From the NCBI RefSeq assembly GCF_018100925.1, contig NZ_JAGJEH010000007.1, positions 248,001-312,000 on the forward strand: a DNA stretch of 64,000 nucleotides, given 5' to 3'. The stretch comes from Pseudoalteromonas luteoviolacea. GTDB taxonomy: Bacteria; Pseudomonadota; Gammaproteobacteria; Enterobacterales; Alteromonadaceae. How positions within the stretch are numbered: position 1 is the first letter of the stretch; each line of letters starts with the position of its first letter. The notes beneath the pieces were generated by a model. The model worked only from the letters and a program-made list of their open reading frames with translations, was not told the origin of the DNA and ran no database searches. Positions 46,074-54,617 of this stretch are shown here, in pieces. The translations under genes were made by a program, and so were the position numbers.

Positions 46074-46952
46074 ATGAACATAAATACTCTGTTTTCAAAC
46101 ACGCAGTTTCTAGGACTATCTACCGCGATACTAGGGATATTATTAATGAGCTTTGACCCCATATTCATTCGATATGCGGGTGTGGGCGGAACTGATACTG
46201 TTTTCCTTTTCGGGTTATTTACCGCGATATCCATGCCTGTCTTTTTAGCCATAACAGATAAAAGAGGAATTTACCGCGCAGTTAAACAAAGCGGTTGGCC
46301 GCTTGTCGTAGCTAGTCTGTTAATGCTATTGGGCAGTAGCACCTTCGTGGTCAGCGTGAAACATACCACAATAGCAAATACCTTTTTAATCCTTGCGACT
46401 ACGCCAGTGATTTCAGCACTATTTAGCTGGCTCATTTTACGTGAAAAGTTAAACAAAGATATCTGGATGCCCATAACCTTGTTACTCTTTGGCGTCATTA
46501 TTGTTGCCAAAGGGTCGTTGTCTTCTCTTAATTGGTTTGGAGACGCCATGGCACTGCTCTCAGTAACAAGCCTTTCTTTACTTTTTGTTTTACTTAGAAA
46601 ATACCAACAAATAAGTAAAATCGCGGCAGTTGGTTTGGCTGGCATGCTGATAGCCTTAACCATGTTTTATTATGCCGATCCGGCAAGTTACACCACCAAT
46701 ACTTGGCTCATAATGGCTGCAATGGGTTTATTTACAGCCCCATTGGGCAGAGTGTTGTCTATGATGGCGACAACTTACATTAGCGCCGCTGAAGTGTCCA
46801 TGACCCTCGTGCTCGAAGCCGTCTTTGCTACCTTTTGGGCCTATCTATTTTTTCAAGAAATCCCCTCTTTAGATAGCATTTTTGGCGGCATGATCATTCT
46901 CTTGTCACTCACAATCTACATCTGGAGATCCATTAAATCTCAAAAGCTTTGA
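46074..46952 (+). CDS. EamA/DMT-family exporter
   Basis: 292 residues from ATG 46074 (AGGTGG upstream). About ten membrane helices in two EamA repeats (the second around FGDAMALLSVTSLSLLFVLLRK). DMT proteins export amino acids, metabolites or drugs by proton exchange. It is followed after 41 bases by a cysteine-dioxygenase-like cupin gene, so the two probably form an operon controlled by the divergent AraC regulator. Confidence 0.85.
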   Translation: MNINTLFSNTQFLGLSTAILGILLMSFDPIFIRYAGVGGTDTVFLFGLFTAISMPVFLAITDKRGIYRAVKQSGWPLVVASLLMLLGSSTFVVSVKHTTIANTFLILATTPVISALFSWLILREKLNKDIWMPITLLLFGVIIVAKGSLSSLNWFGDAMALLSVTSLSLLFVLLRKYQQISKIAAVGLAGMLIALTMFYYADPASYTTNTWLIMAAMGLFTAPLGRVLSMMATTYISAAEVSMTLVLEAVFATFWAYLFFQEIPSLDSIFGGMIILLSLTIYIWRSIKSQKL

Positions 46953-46993
46953 TCTAATTCTCTGATTTTATTCTCTTATCATTAGGAGGTTTT

Positions 46994-47521
46994 ATGAAAA
47001 ACCAATCACTGCCTATTTTTATCGACGCCTTGTCTAAGATATGGGGGCCTTTAACAGCCGATTTGACTAAACACAGTAAACAACTTTTAGAAACACTCGC
47101 AGCAAATTGCAGGGATGAGGAGTGGGTACACACATTGCTCGTAAACAAAGCTCCCAGTACTATCGTTTTTCACAGTGAAAAGCACGGGTTTATCTTGCAA
47201 GCCCATGTAGAGCAACAAGGTGACTATAGCGCCCCCCATGACCACGGTAATGGTTGGGTTTTGTATGCGACAGTGACAGGTGCAGTTGAAATGGGTGTGT
47301 TTCATCAAGTTGTTCAACCAGATGGCACGCTGACAGCTGTACAAAAAGATAAATATCAGCAGAGACCCGGACAGTGTCATGTTTATTTGCCTGGGGATAT
47401 TCATGACACCACAGCCTTGCAAAACGGCACGCTTATGCTTCGGCTAACAAGCTGCGATTTTGAAAAAGAATTCAGCGAAGGCCGATTGATTCGCTATATC
47501 CACAACTGCGATAGATGGTAA
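46994..47521 (+). CDS. Cupin protein resembling cysteine / thiol dioxygenases
   Basis: 175 residues with AGGAGG before ATG. The central APHDHGNGWVLYATVTGAVEMG motif (two His and a Glu) and the later PGDIHDTT His match the iron site of the cysteine dioxygenase-like cupins, which use three histidines. Members add O2 to thiols such as cysteine or 3-mercaptopropionate. The pairing with an EamA exporter suggests metabolism or efflux of a sulfur or amino acid compound. The substrate is inferred only at family level. Confidence 0.7.
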   Translation: MKNQSLPIFIDALSKIWGPLTADLTKHSKQLLETLAANCRDEEWVHTLLVNKAPSTIVFHSEKHGFILQAHVEQQGDYSAPHDHGNGWVLYATVTGAVEMGVFHQVVQPDGTLTAVQKDKYQQRPGQCHVYLPGDIHDTTALQNGTLMLRLTSCDFEKEFSEGRLIRYIHNCDRW

Positions 47522-47566
47522 CGCCTCCTTACTGAGCTTTATTAAAATTGGCTTTTAACAAGGAAG

Positions 47567-48583
47567 TTAAATGCCCTTTAGCTTGCGCATAAGATCAAAG
47601 CCGAGCTTAGTGACTTTTTGCCCTTTGAGTTTATGCAGCCCTGAAATATTAGATAGGATGATATAGCCTGACTTGTTTTGTAAGTCGAGCAACATAACAG
47701 AGCTATAACCGCCAGTTCCACCATCGTGAAAATACACCGTATCGGTTTTATTTGAGCTGTCTAATAAATACCAACCTAAAGCCATTTTGGTAAAACGTTT
47801 TTCATACACAAGCTGCTGCTGGCATTGTGTCCAAGACAACATGCCGTCAAATTGTGCAGCGGCGAATTGACCAAGATCTTGAACGGTCGACAGTACAGCT
47901 CCAGCCCCTTGCAATACCCCTAAATCCCAATTGTTGGTTGGCTCGCCACTTTTACTCAGGCCCATAACCAACTCACCATGAACATCACGCCAATTGCAGA
48001 AACTACGATGCATATTGAGCGGCTCAAAAATACGTTTTTGCAATAGCTGCCCGTAATTCATGCCATCCATCTTAGCCAGCACATAACCCAGTAACCCCAT
48101 CCCTAGGTTGGAATAATTGTGTGTGCGCTTGGTGTTGAGCTTTATATCATGGGCAAGATGCGTCAGAAGATCTGATTCCAAATAGGCAGCATAAGGGTTG
48201 TCTTTACGCTTAAACATTGCCTGCCAGAGCAGTCCTGGCGGCAGTCTTGGTAGGCCGGATGTGTGAGTTGCCAAAGACTCAAAGGAAATTTCCGCATTAT
48301 CACGAATTTCAATCGCTAAATGTTCATTTATTGCATCATTTAAACTCAGTTTGTTCTCACACACCATTTGCGCCAGTACTGCACAAGTAAACAATTTAGT
48401 TAATGAGCCTATCTCGAATACCGACGTGCGATTATCAACTTGTTCAACACCTTTTCGGCCATGCCTCGCACCGTAGTAGTGGCAGTCACCGGCCACAAAC
48501 TTTGCCACAGCCAGCTCAGTATTGGGCGAGAACAAACCTACAACACTCTTTATTGCTTGTATTTCTTGATCGTCAAACTGCAT
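47567..48583 (-). CDS. Serine hydrolase of the beta-lactamase / PBP superfamily (class C-like fold)
   Basis: 338 residues without a signal peptide. Motifs of the fold: S60-L-T-K63 (FEIGSLTKLF), Y-S-N in HNYSNLGMGLLGYVL and the C-terminal HDGGTGGYSS in place of K-T-G. Members include esterases, D-aminopeptidases and AmpC-like enzymes; the cytoplasmic location argues against a resistance beta-lactamase. The real substrate is unknown. It is a single gene. Confidence 0.82.
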   Translation of the reverse strand: MQFDDQEIQAIKSVVGLFSPNTELAVAKFVAGDCHYYGARHGRKGVEQVDNRTSVFEIGSLTKLFTCAVLAQMVCENKLSLNDAINEHLAIEIRDNAEISFESLATHTSGLPRLPPGLLWQAMFKRKDNPYAAYLESDLLTHLAHDIKLNTKRTHNYSNLGMGLLGYVLAKMDGMNYGQLLQKRIFEPLNMHRSFCNWRDVHGELVMGLSKSGEPTNNWDLGVLQGAGAVLSTVQDLGQFAAAQFDGMLSWTQCQQQLVYEKRFTKMALGWYLLDSSNKTDTVYFHDGGTGGYSSVMLLDLQNKSGYIILSNISGLHKLKGQKVTKLGFDLMRKLKGI

Positions 48584-48697
48584 ATTCGTGCCCTTCCTTC
48601 TGTACTACCTTTATTGGAGCACATGCTTGGGCACACAACAAAACGAATAACGTAAGCAAATGTTTATATTGAAATAGATTGCTTTACGCTGAACACG

Positions 48698-49696
48698 CTA
48701 TATCGGCAACTGCTCCCGATAACTTCCAGGCGACACCCCACACCAAGTAGTGAATGCGCGAATAAATGAATTGGCTTCCTGATAACCCAATAAAAAAGCG
48801 ATTTCGCTGAGCGACACATGTGACCGACTAAGATAATGCTTGGCCAATTGTAGACGCACATCTTGCAGAACTCGGTGAAAAGTAGTTTGCTCCTCAGTTA
48901 ACTTGCGTTGCAGGGTGCGTTTACTCATAGTCAGCTTTTGTGCTACAAATTCTATGTCGCTATGCCCTGCTGGCAGAGATTCAACCAACACCGCGCGCAC
49001 CCGTTCCACAATTGTGGCCGTCGCAGTGAGATCTGCTAACTTTTGCTTTAACCCACCTTCGAAGTAAGTCCACATACCTGAGTTTGCCGTCAAAAAAGGA
49101 CGCACTGCATCTTCTGCTTTAAACATCAAAGATAGCTTGCTACCAAGCTTAGGTTTACACCCAAAAAACGTTTCGTATGCCGATAAATTATTCGGTAATT
49201 CCGGTAATATCACTGCCAGTGGGGTCACTTCATGACGAGTTGCTAAGCGCAACAATTTAGTAAAAAACACCATTTCAGTCAGCGCTAACACGGTTGGAAC
49301 TGCACCTTCATACCCATAACAAGACAGCGCCATTTCTGTGCTCTTTTCATTCACGTCGAGATCCATTTTCATTGGGCCTATTAAAGGCTTGTAATGTTGG
49401 ATCCGAGACAAAGCCGTGTTTAGATCAGGGCTACAAAGCGCAGCAAACAAAGGGGCGTCGAACACCTCAACGGTCAAATGCTCAGCTACCAATAAAGGCA
49501 CATCCCGACCCTCTGCGGCCTTTTCAATCGCCAGCCACCAATCGAAATACTCTTTGGGTGAAAGCATGACCGAATCTCGGTTGAGTATATCCGCTGGCAG
49601 CTTGGAATAAGCCACCACAGTCTCAACATCAATATCCATGTCTTTGAGTAATATTTTACAATTGGAATGCACCGTGAACTTGCTAGCAATTTTCAT
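48698..49696 (-). CDS. AraC-family regulator with Arabinose_bd-type N-terminal domain (OruR/ArgR-like)
   Basis: 332 residues. N-terminal ligand domain of the OruR/PF12625 type (SKLPADILNRDSVMLSPKEYFDWWLAIE, LLVAEHLTVEVFDAPLFAALCSPDL) and the C-terminal AraC domain (AQKLTMSKRTLQRKLTEEQTTF; IAFLLGYQEANSFIRAFTTWCGVSPGSYR). It starts 6 bases after the SDR stop, so the two genes form one operon, and it probably regulates this operon. Confidence 0.87.
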   Translation of the reverse strand: MKIASKFTVHSNCKILLKDMDIDVETVVAYSKLPADILNRDSVMLSPKEYFDWWLAIEKAAEGRDVPLLVAEHLTVEVFDAPLFAALCSPDLNTALSRIQHYKPLIGPMKMDLDVNEKSTEMALSCYGYEGAVPTVLALTEMVFFTKLLRLATRHEVTPLAVILPELPNNLSAYETFFGCKPKLGSKLSLMFKAEDAVRPFLTANSGMWTYFEGGLKQKLADLTATATIVERVRAVLVESLPAGHSDIEFVAQKLTMSKRTLQRKLTEEQTTFHRVLQDVRLQLAKHYLSRSHVSLSEIAFLLGYQEANSFIRAFTTWCGVSPGSYREQLPI

Positions 49697-49702
49697 AACT
49701 TG

Positions 49703-50476
49703 TTACTTTTCCATTGATTGACGAGACAACTTAAGCACCACTTTGCGTGGTAACAGGGGGGTGATCCAGTTTAGTAAAAACTGTAATTTCCGTTCATTAA
49801 AGGCCACCAGCTTGCCTTTTTGCATCGCTCGATATCCACATTCTGCCACCGACTTTGCCGACTTTGCATGTTTCCATACATCAACGCCTTCAAGGTTACC
49901 CGCCGCCACAAAACCTGTATTAACCGCCCCGGGACACAGCGCGGTGGCCGTCACACCGGTGCCGTCCAGCTCTTCCGCAATAGCTTGTGTATAAGAAGTC
50001 ACGTAGGCTTTTGATGCATAGTATACCGCCTGCAATGGGCCCGGTAAAAATGACACGGTAGAAGACACATTTAAAATATGTCCGTGCTTTCGAGCAATCA
50101 TGCCTTTTGAATATAAATGAGTAAGATCGGTCAGTGCAGTAATATTCACTTGCACCATTTGTTGATCCGATTCAAGATCACGCTGGTAAAACAACCCATG
50201 CCCCCCAAAACCAGCATTATTTATTAGCACATCAACCTCGATATTGAGCGCATTGGTTTTATCAAAAATACGCTGCGCCGCATGCTGTTGGGATAGGTCT
50301 TCACTTATCACCGTTGCTTTGATGTTGTATTTTATTTCAAGCTCCTTCGCTAACGCATTAAGCTTGTCTTGAGAGCGTGCAACCAATACCAAGTCGCCCC
50401 CTTGCTGCGCGTGAAGATGCGCCAGCTCAAGACCTATACCGCCCGATGCGCCTGTAATAAGTGCTGTATTTGCCAT
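49703..50476 (-). CDS. Short-chain dehydrogenase/reductase
   Basis: 257 residues, classical SDR: TGASGGIG cofactor loop, NNAGFGG, catalytic Ser in NVSSTVS and Y152-x-x-x-K156 (VYYASKAY). Arg at position 34 after the second strand suggests NADP(H). It ends with a hydrophobic/basic tail (NWITPLLPRKVVLKLSRQS) typical of the YqjQ/DltE-like subgroup acting on lipophilic alcohols or ketones. First gene of an operon with an AraC regulator. Confidence 0.87.
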   Translation of the reverse strand: MANTALITGASGGIGLELAHLHAQQGGDLVLVARSQDKLNALAKELEIKYNIKATVISEDLSQQHAAQRIFDKTNALNIEVDVLINNAGFGGHGLFYQRDLESDQQMVQVNITALTDLTHLYSKGMIARKHGHILNVSSTVSFLPGPLQAVYYASKAYVTSYTQAIAEELDGTGVTATALCPGAVNTGFVAAGNLEGVDVWKHAKSAKSVAECGYRAMQKGKLVAFNERKLQFLLNWITPLLPRKVVLKLSRQSMEK

Positions 50477-50675
50477 TTGTTTTACCTCTGTTTAAACCCC
50501 GCTGAACAATTAAATCCAGTATAAACATTCAAAACACGCCACACACTGACAATTTGTGACACCCAACATGCAAAAGATGCCAGCATTACTCAAAAGGTGC
50601 CAAAGTGGAAACCCCCATTACAGGTTTAAAGTAGTCTGAGACCGTGTTGCAGAAAAACTATCAACTTCCTCTTCC

Positions 50676-51277
50676 GTCATCCTGACGAAAGTCAGGATAC
50701 ATCTCACTCTATGTCATCAAACTCAACTGCACCTCACCCGTCATCCTGACGAAAGTCAGGATCCATCTCACTCTATGCCATCAAACTCAACTGCACCTCA
50801 GCAGTCACCCTGACGAAAGTAAGGGTACATCTCACTCTATGTCATCAAACTCAACTGCACCTCAGCAGTCACCCTGACGAAAGTCAGGATCCATCTCACT
50901 CTATGCCATCAAACTCAACTGCACCTCGCCCGTCATCCTGACGAAAGTCAGGCTCCATCTCACTCTATGCCATCAAACTCAACTGCACCTCACCCGTCAT
51001 CCTGATGAAAGTCAGGATACATCTCACTCTATGCCATCAAACTCAACTGCACCTCAGCCGTCATCCTGACGAAAGTCAGGATACATCTCACTCTATGCTA
51101 TCAAACTCAACTGCACCTCACCCGTCATCCTGACGAAAGTAAGGATACATCTTACTCTATGCCATCAAACTCAACTGCACCTCACCCGTCATCCTGACGA
51201 AAGTCAGGATCCATCTCACTCTGTGCCATCAAACTCAACTGCACCTCACCCGTCACCCTGACGAAAGTCAGGATCCA
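50676..51277. repeat. 64-bp tandem repeat array, about 9.4 copies, with a hairpin per unit
   Basis: Units begin at 50676, 50740, 50804, 50868, 50932, 50996, 51060, 51124, 51188 and 51252, exactly 64 bases apart. Each unit contains the palindrome ATCCTGAC-GAAA-GTCAGGAT (first at 50679-50698), an 8-bp stem with a GNRA-type tetraloop, followed by CATCTCACTCTATGCCATCA and CTGCACCTCA-like spacer. Units differ by a few substitutions only. The same hairpin recurs singly at 53.6-54.6 kb, so it is a REP-type family here amplified in tandem. It lies between the convergent ends of no genes; flanking genes are both on the minus strand. Confidence 0.95.
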
Positions 51278-51359
51278 CGTCCAAATAAGACTCACTTTTG
51301 ATACGCATCGTCACTTTGTTTAGAGACACTCTGGTTTATTTCGCTAGACTATGAAAACA

Positions 51360-52283
51360 CTAAGCGCCAGTCAGCCTCAGTTGTCGCCATAAGCGCCCAT
51401 CAATTGCAGACAACCCTAAAGCAATAAGACCCATACCAATAAAGTGAATGGTTTCTAAAGATTCATTTAAGAACAGAGCGCCAAGAAAAACCGCCGAAAC
51501 AGGCACAAGCAAAGTCACTAAAAGGACATTAGTCGCGCCAGCCAGCTCCAATACCTTAAAATAAAGTACATATGCTACAGCTGTCGAGCCAATGGCTAAC
51601 CCCGCAACAGCTCCCCAAGTAATTACACTTATTGAACGGAAGTCTACAGCTCCCTCTAATAACAGCGTCAGCGGTATCATAATCAGAGTTGAAGCCGTCA
51701 CTTGCCCTGCAGCCGTGCTCAGAGGATTAATTCCCATAGATTTAAATCGACGCCCATACACACCCGCAAATGCATAAGATAGTGCTGCCGCCACGACTGC
51801 TAGCTGGGCAAGTAACCTACCACTCCCTTCTAAAGCTGGCATGCCAATCATAACAACGACACCACAAAAGCCCAGCATAACCCCCACCAACTTCATAAAG
51901 CTTGGCCGTTCATCGGGCAATAAAACCCCGGCAACGATCACCGCAAAAATAGGCGTTGCGGCATTTAAAATAGATGCCAAACCCGATGCAATCTGCGTTT
52001 GACCCCAAACAATTAAAACAAAAGGGATAACATTATTGAGCAACCCCATAAAAAAGAATGCTCCCCACACTTTTAGGCTGTTAGGCGGGCGTTCACCTAA
52101 GGCAATGACCATCCCCCACAATACCAACGCAGCAATGCCCACTCGCAATGTTACAATTGTCAATGAAGGTAGCGAGCTAACTGCAACACCAACGAAGAAG
52201 AAAGAGCCCCCCCACAACATAGATAGCAGAATAAGCATGGTCCAAATTTTTATATTCATCGTGTGATTGATGGAAGTTGTCAT
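51360..52283 (-). CDS. EamA/DMT-family transporter
   Basis: 307 residues from ATG 52283 (AGGA upstream). Ten membrane helices in two EamA repeats (SMLWGGSFFFVGVAV, PFVLIVWGQTQIASGLASILNAATPIFAV; second GSTAVAYVLYFKVLELAGA). It resembles RhtA/YdcZ-like metabolite exporters. It is divergent from ada with 200 bases between starts. Its substrate is unknown. Confidence 0.87.
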   Translation of the reverse strand: MTTSINHTMNIKIWTMLILLSMLWGGSFFFVGVAVSSLPSLTIVTLRVGIAALVLWGMVIALGERPPNSLKVWGAFFFMGLLNNVIPFVLIVWGQTQIASGLASILNAATPIFAVIVAGVLLPDERPSFMKLVGVMLGFCGVVVMIGMPALEGSGRLLAQLAVVAAALSYAFAGVYGRRFKSMGINPLSTAAGQVTASTLIMIPLTLLLEGAVDFRSISVITWGAVAGLAIGSTAVAYVLYFKVLELAGATNVLLVTLLVPVSAVFLGALFLNESLETIHFIGMGLIALGLSAIDGRLWRQLRLTGA

Positions 52284-52483
52284 AGTTCCTGTTACCAAGA
52301 TATTTATAAGTATCAACCATGCTAGCGAGCGCACATATAACATAACATCCGAATCTTGCGCCCTATTTAAATTTAGACTGGCAGTGTGATGATTTAAAAT
52401 AATTGCGTAGCAAGAATCAGATGTTATTTTAGAAACCGCTATGATGAAGTATGAATACTTTTAATTGATCAACGAACCTGACT

Positions 52484-53545
52484 ATGATGAAGCTCACTGA
52501 AGCTGAAATGGCAGCAGCAGTAAACCGCCGAGATCCTTCATTTGATGGACAGTTTTACTATGGCGTGATTACTACTGGCGTTTTTTGTCAGCCTTCTTGC
52601 CCTACAAAATCAGCAAAGCCAGAAAACCTGAGGTTTTTTTACAACCAAGCGTCCGCCTTAGCGGCCAGTTTCAGACCGTGTAAGCGCTGTAACCCCATTG
52701 CATCAACAAAAAAAGTCGACACACTAATAAATGTCGCTCGCCATATAGAAAAGCACGCAGATGAAAAACTGACGCTTGTCCAACTGGGCAAAGTTGCAGG
52801 CTTATCACCCTCTCAACTGCAAAGGTCATTTAAAACAATGTTTGGTGTGTCTCCAAAACACTATCAGGATGCAGTCCGAATGCGCCAATTCAAATGTCAT
52901 TTGAGGGCGGGTGAAGGGATCACTGACGCTATCTACTCCTCTGGATTTGGCTCAATAAGTCGAGTGTATGGTGAAACCACACGCAATATCGGCATGTCAC
53001 CTAAAGCCTATCGAGCAGGAGGCCAAGGAGAAGTGATTTACTACGCATGTAGAGAAACCTCGCTTGGGCACATGGTGATGGCGGCAACAAGTCGGGGAGT
53101 ATGTTCAGTGCAATTTGGAGATAATCAAAGGTCTTTAATAAACCTGTTGTCAGAAGAGTTCCCCAAGGCAAAACTCGTGCTATCAAAGGCACAGGATGCG
53201 CCTGAGCTTGATAACTGGATACATGCTCTGGACAACCATATCTCACACGGCGCCCCCAAACCTGATGTGCCGCTAGATATTATAGGCACGGCATTTCAGA
53301 TTAAAGTCTGGCAATTCCTACTCAGTATTAAAGAGGGCGAGGTAATAAGCTATGGGGAAATCGCTGCTCAAATTGACAACCCAAAAGCGGTTCGAGCCGT
53401 TGGCACAGCCTGTGGTAAAAACCGTATTGGTATATTGATCCCCTGCCACCGAGTATTGCGCAGCGACGGCACTTTAGGCGGTTATCGGTGGGGATTAGAG
53501 CGAAAAAAAGCCCTGTTAGCCAAAGAAGGTGTTAAAAAGCAATAG
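52484..53545 (+). CDS. ada: Bifunctional DNA-methylation repair protein and regulator Ada
   Basis: 353 residues with the full Ada plan. The N-terminal zinc domain accepts methyl groups from phosphotriesters (C35, C39, C66, C69 in GVFCQPSCPTKSAKP and FRPCKRCNP). The AraC-type helix-turn-helix spans about 80-180 (VAGLSPSQLQRSFKTMFG). The C-terminal O6-methylguanine-DNA methyltransferase has acceptor C321 in PCHRV, with GTACGKN before it. It repairs alkylated DNA and, once methylated, activates the adaptive response. Cysteine positions agree with the E. coli enzyme. Confidence 0.96.
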   Translation: MMKLTEAEMAAAVNRRDPSFDGQFYYGVITTGVFCQPSCPTKSAKPENLRFFYNQASALAASFRPCKRCNPIASTKKVDTLINVARHIEKHADEKLTLVQLGKVAGLSPSQLQRSFKTMFGVSPKHYQDAVRMRQFKCHLRAGEGITDAIYSSGFGSISRVYGETTRNIGMSPKAYRAGGQGEVIYYACRETSLGHMVMAATSRGVCSVQFGDNQRSLINLLSEEFPKAKLVLSKAQDAPELDNWIHALDNHISHGAPKPDVPLDIIGTAFQIKVWQFLLSIKEGEVISYGEIAAQIDNPKAVRAVGTACGKNRIGILIPCHRVLRSDGTLGGYRWGLERKKALLAKEGVKKQ

Positions 53546-53587
53546 AGGTTTAAATGTGTAAAACACAGCCCTGCTCGCCGCCACAAT

Positions 53588-53868
53588 GATAAACGTCAGG
53601 ATCCATGACGCCAAATACCAGCAACCACGCCTATACCTCCGATGTCATCCTGACGATGGTCAGGATCCCATAATGTCAAGTACCACCAACCACGCCTTTA
53701 CCTCTGATGTCATCCTGACGAAGGTCAGGATCCATCTCACCCTATACCATCAGGCTTTCTGCACCCTTGAATATGGATCCCGAGGCAAGCTCGGGAAGAC
53801 GGTTCGGATACACTTCCACACTGCAACTACGTATCTACAACCCCCATCATCCTGACGAAGGTCAGGAT
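53588..53868. repeat. Scattered REP-type hairpins downstream of ada
   Basis: Copies of ATCCTGACGAAGGTCAGGAT-type hairpins at 53647-53666, 53712-53731 and 53849-53868, plus half a copy near 53594 (ACGTCAGGATCCATGACG). A second hairpin type, TCCCGAG-GCAAG-CTCGGGA, occurs at about 53776-53794. These belong to the same family as the 64-bp tandem array at 50.7-51.3 kb. Spacing here is irregular. Confidence 0.88.
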
Positions 53869-53920
53869 CCACTTTTGTGCAGTTTCCTATGTGTAATTTA
53901 TTGGTGGAGAATCTGAAACG

Positions 53921-54216
53921 CTTTTAAGCTGCCTGTACGGCAGTGAACTGAAATTTTTTCAACACAGAGCTGAAATCCATCCATGGGGCTTGGTTACATC
54001 GGTCATCCATGACCTCACTTCTTCGTGCTGCGAAACTTCGTTTCGGTCACTCATCACCTAAGCTGCCTGCACGGCAGTGAACTGGAATTTTTTCAACACA
54101 GAGCTGAAATCCATCCATGGAGCTTGGTTACATCGGTCATCCATGACCTCACTTCTTCGTGCTGCGAAACTTCGTTTCGGTCACTCATCACCTAAGCTGC
54201 CTATATGGCAGTGAAC
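53921..54216. repeat. Two 134-bp tandem units bounded by CRISPR-repeat-like sequence
   Basis: I-F repeat-like 28-mers start at 53921, 54055 and 54189, exactly 134 bases apart. Between them lie two 106-base stretches identical except for two bases (TGAAATTTT/TGGAATTTT and ATGGGGC/ATGGAGC). The 28-mers keep the stem GCTGCC...GGCAGTGAAC, but their handle end differs from TTTCTAAG (CTTTTAAG or CACCTAAG). The inserts contain CCATCCATGG, GGTCATCCATGACC and CGAAACTTCGTTTCG and no open frame across the units. They are too long and too alike to be normal spacers. Confidence 0.85.
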
Positions 54217-54276
54217 TTTTTATACCGCTTTATACTATTTTTGCTATTTTTCTAAGCTGCCTATATGGCAGTGAAC
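54189..54276 (-). CRISPR. I-F mini-array 2: two repeats, one spacer
   Basis: Repeats at 54189-54216 and 54249-54276 flank one 32-base AT-rich spacer (54217-54248). In crRNA orientation the leader-side repeat reads GTTCACTGCCATATAGGCAG followed by CTTAGAAA, the standard I-F form with a 5-bp stem. The distal repeat has the handle end changed to CTTAGGTG. The loop differs from array 1 (ATATA versus ACGCA), so it is another repeat allele. It has its own leader on the right. Confidence 0.85.
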
Positions 54277-54390
54277 TATAAAATAAGTAAAAAAAGATAA
54301 GTTGCAACAGGCTATTAAGGTCAAAAACCTATATTTACCTTGTTAAAAACAACAAATCACAACTCTTTGTATTCTATGCAAATTTTAAAA
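54277..54390 (-). promoter_or_regulatory. Leader of CRISPR array 2
   Basis: AT-rich sequence homologous to the leader of array 1. Shared blocks include AAAAAAGATAAGTT, CTATTAAGGT, AAAAACCTAT, CTTGTTAAAAACA, TCACAACTC and TTTTAAAAGAGCAAAAATAA in the same order and spacing. A conserved leader carries the promoter and the integration signals for new spacers. Confidence 0.75.
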
Positions 54391-54393
54391 GAG

Positions 54394-54421
54394 CAAAAAT
54401 AAAAGGTAAAAACTCCCTTTT
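54394..54421 (-). terminator. Terminator-like hairpin at the start of leader 2
   Basis: AAAAGG (54401-54406) pairs with CCTTTT (54416-54421). On the minus strand the T run 54394-54398 follows. It matches the position of the terminator behind csy4 at array 1. Confidence 0.55.
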
Positions 54422-54427
54422 ATTGAT

Positions 54428-54544
54428 TTAAAATGTGGCACATATCCTTACCGATCTTTCCTGTGCACTTTTACCGCAAACATGTAGCTTTTCTTTGAAC
54501 AATCTACCCATTACACTTTTGCCTGTATCAAGTAAAATATCATA
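54428..54544 (-). pseudogene. Possible decayed csy4 3' end next to array 2
   Basis: A 38-codon tail (YDILLDTGKS...HVCGKSAQERSVRICATF, then TAA) stands in the same position relative to leader 2 as the csy4 C terminus (YPLFII...CYGLSAKANDE...GCVPHF, TAA) does to leader 1. The stop codons, the G-x-S-A motif and the final C...F agree, and DNA similarity seems to continue from the leader across the stop (TTAAAA-GTG-GG-ACA-A-CC). Upstream it runs into a REP hairpin. The match is short and by eye, so this is tentative. Confidence 0.45.
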
Positions 54545-54556
54545 CTGCTCACCGTC

Positions 54557-54576
54557 ATCCTGATGAAAATCAGGAT
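54557..54576. repeat. Single REP hairpin beside CRISPR array 1
   Basis: ATCCTGATGAAAATCAGGAT, a family member in which the stem change C-to-T is matched by G-to-A on the other arm, so pairing is kept. It lies between the csy4-like remnant and the distal end of array 1. Confidence 0.85.
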
Positions 54577-54617
54577 CCATTTTTTGCATATTATTAGCGT
54601 CATGGAAGTCGGTAATG

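Noticed and set aside
50676..51277. Possible CRISPR array (regular 64-base period)
   Set aside because: The whole unit is repeated, including the part that would be a spacer; there are no unique spacers. It is a tandem REP array.
53586..53855. 89-codon frame downstream of ada
   Set aside because: It is composed of REP hairpin copies and their spacers, with repeated peptide segments and no ribosome site.
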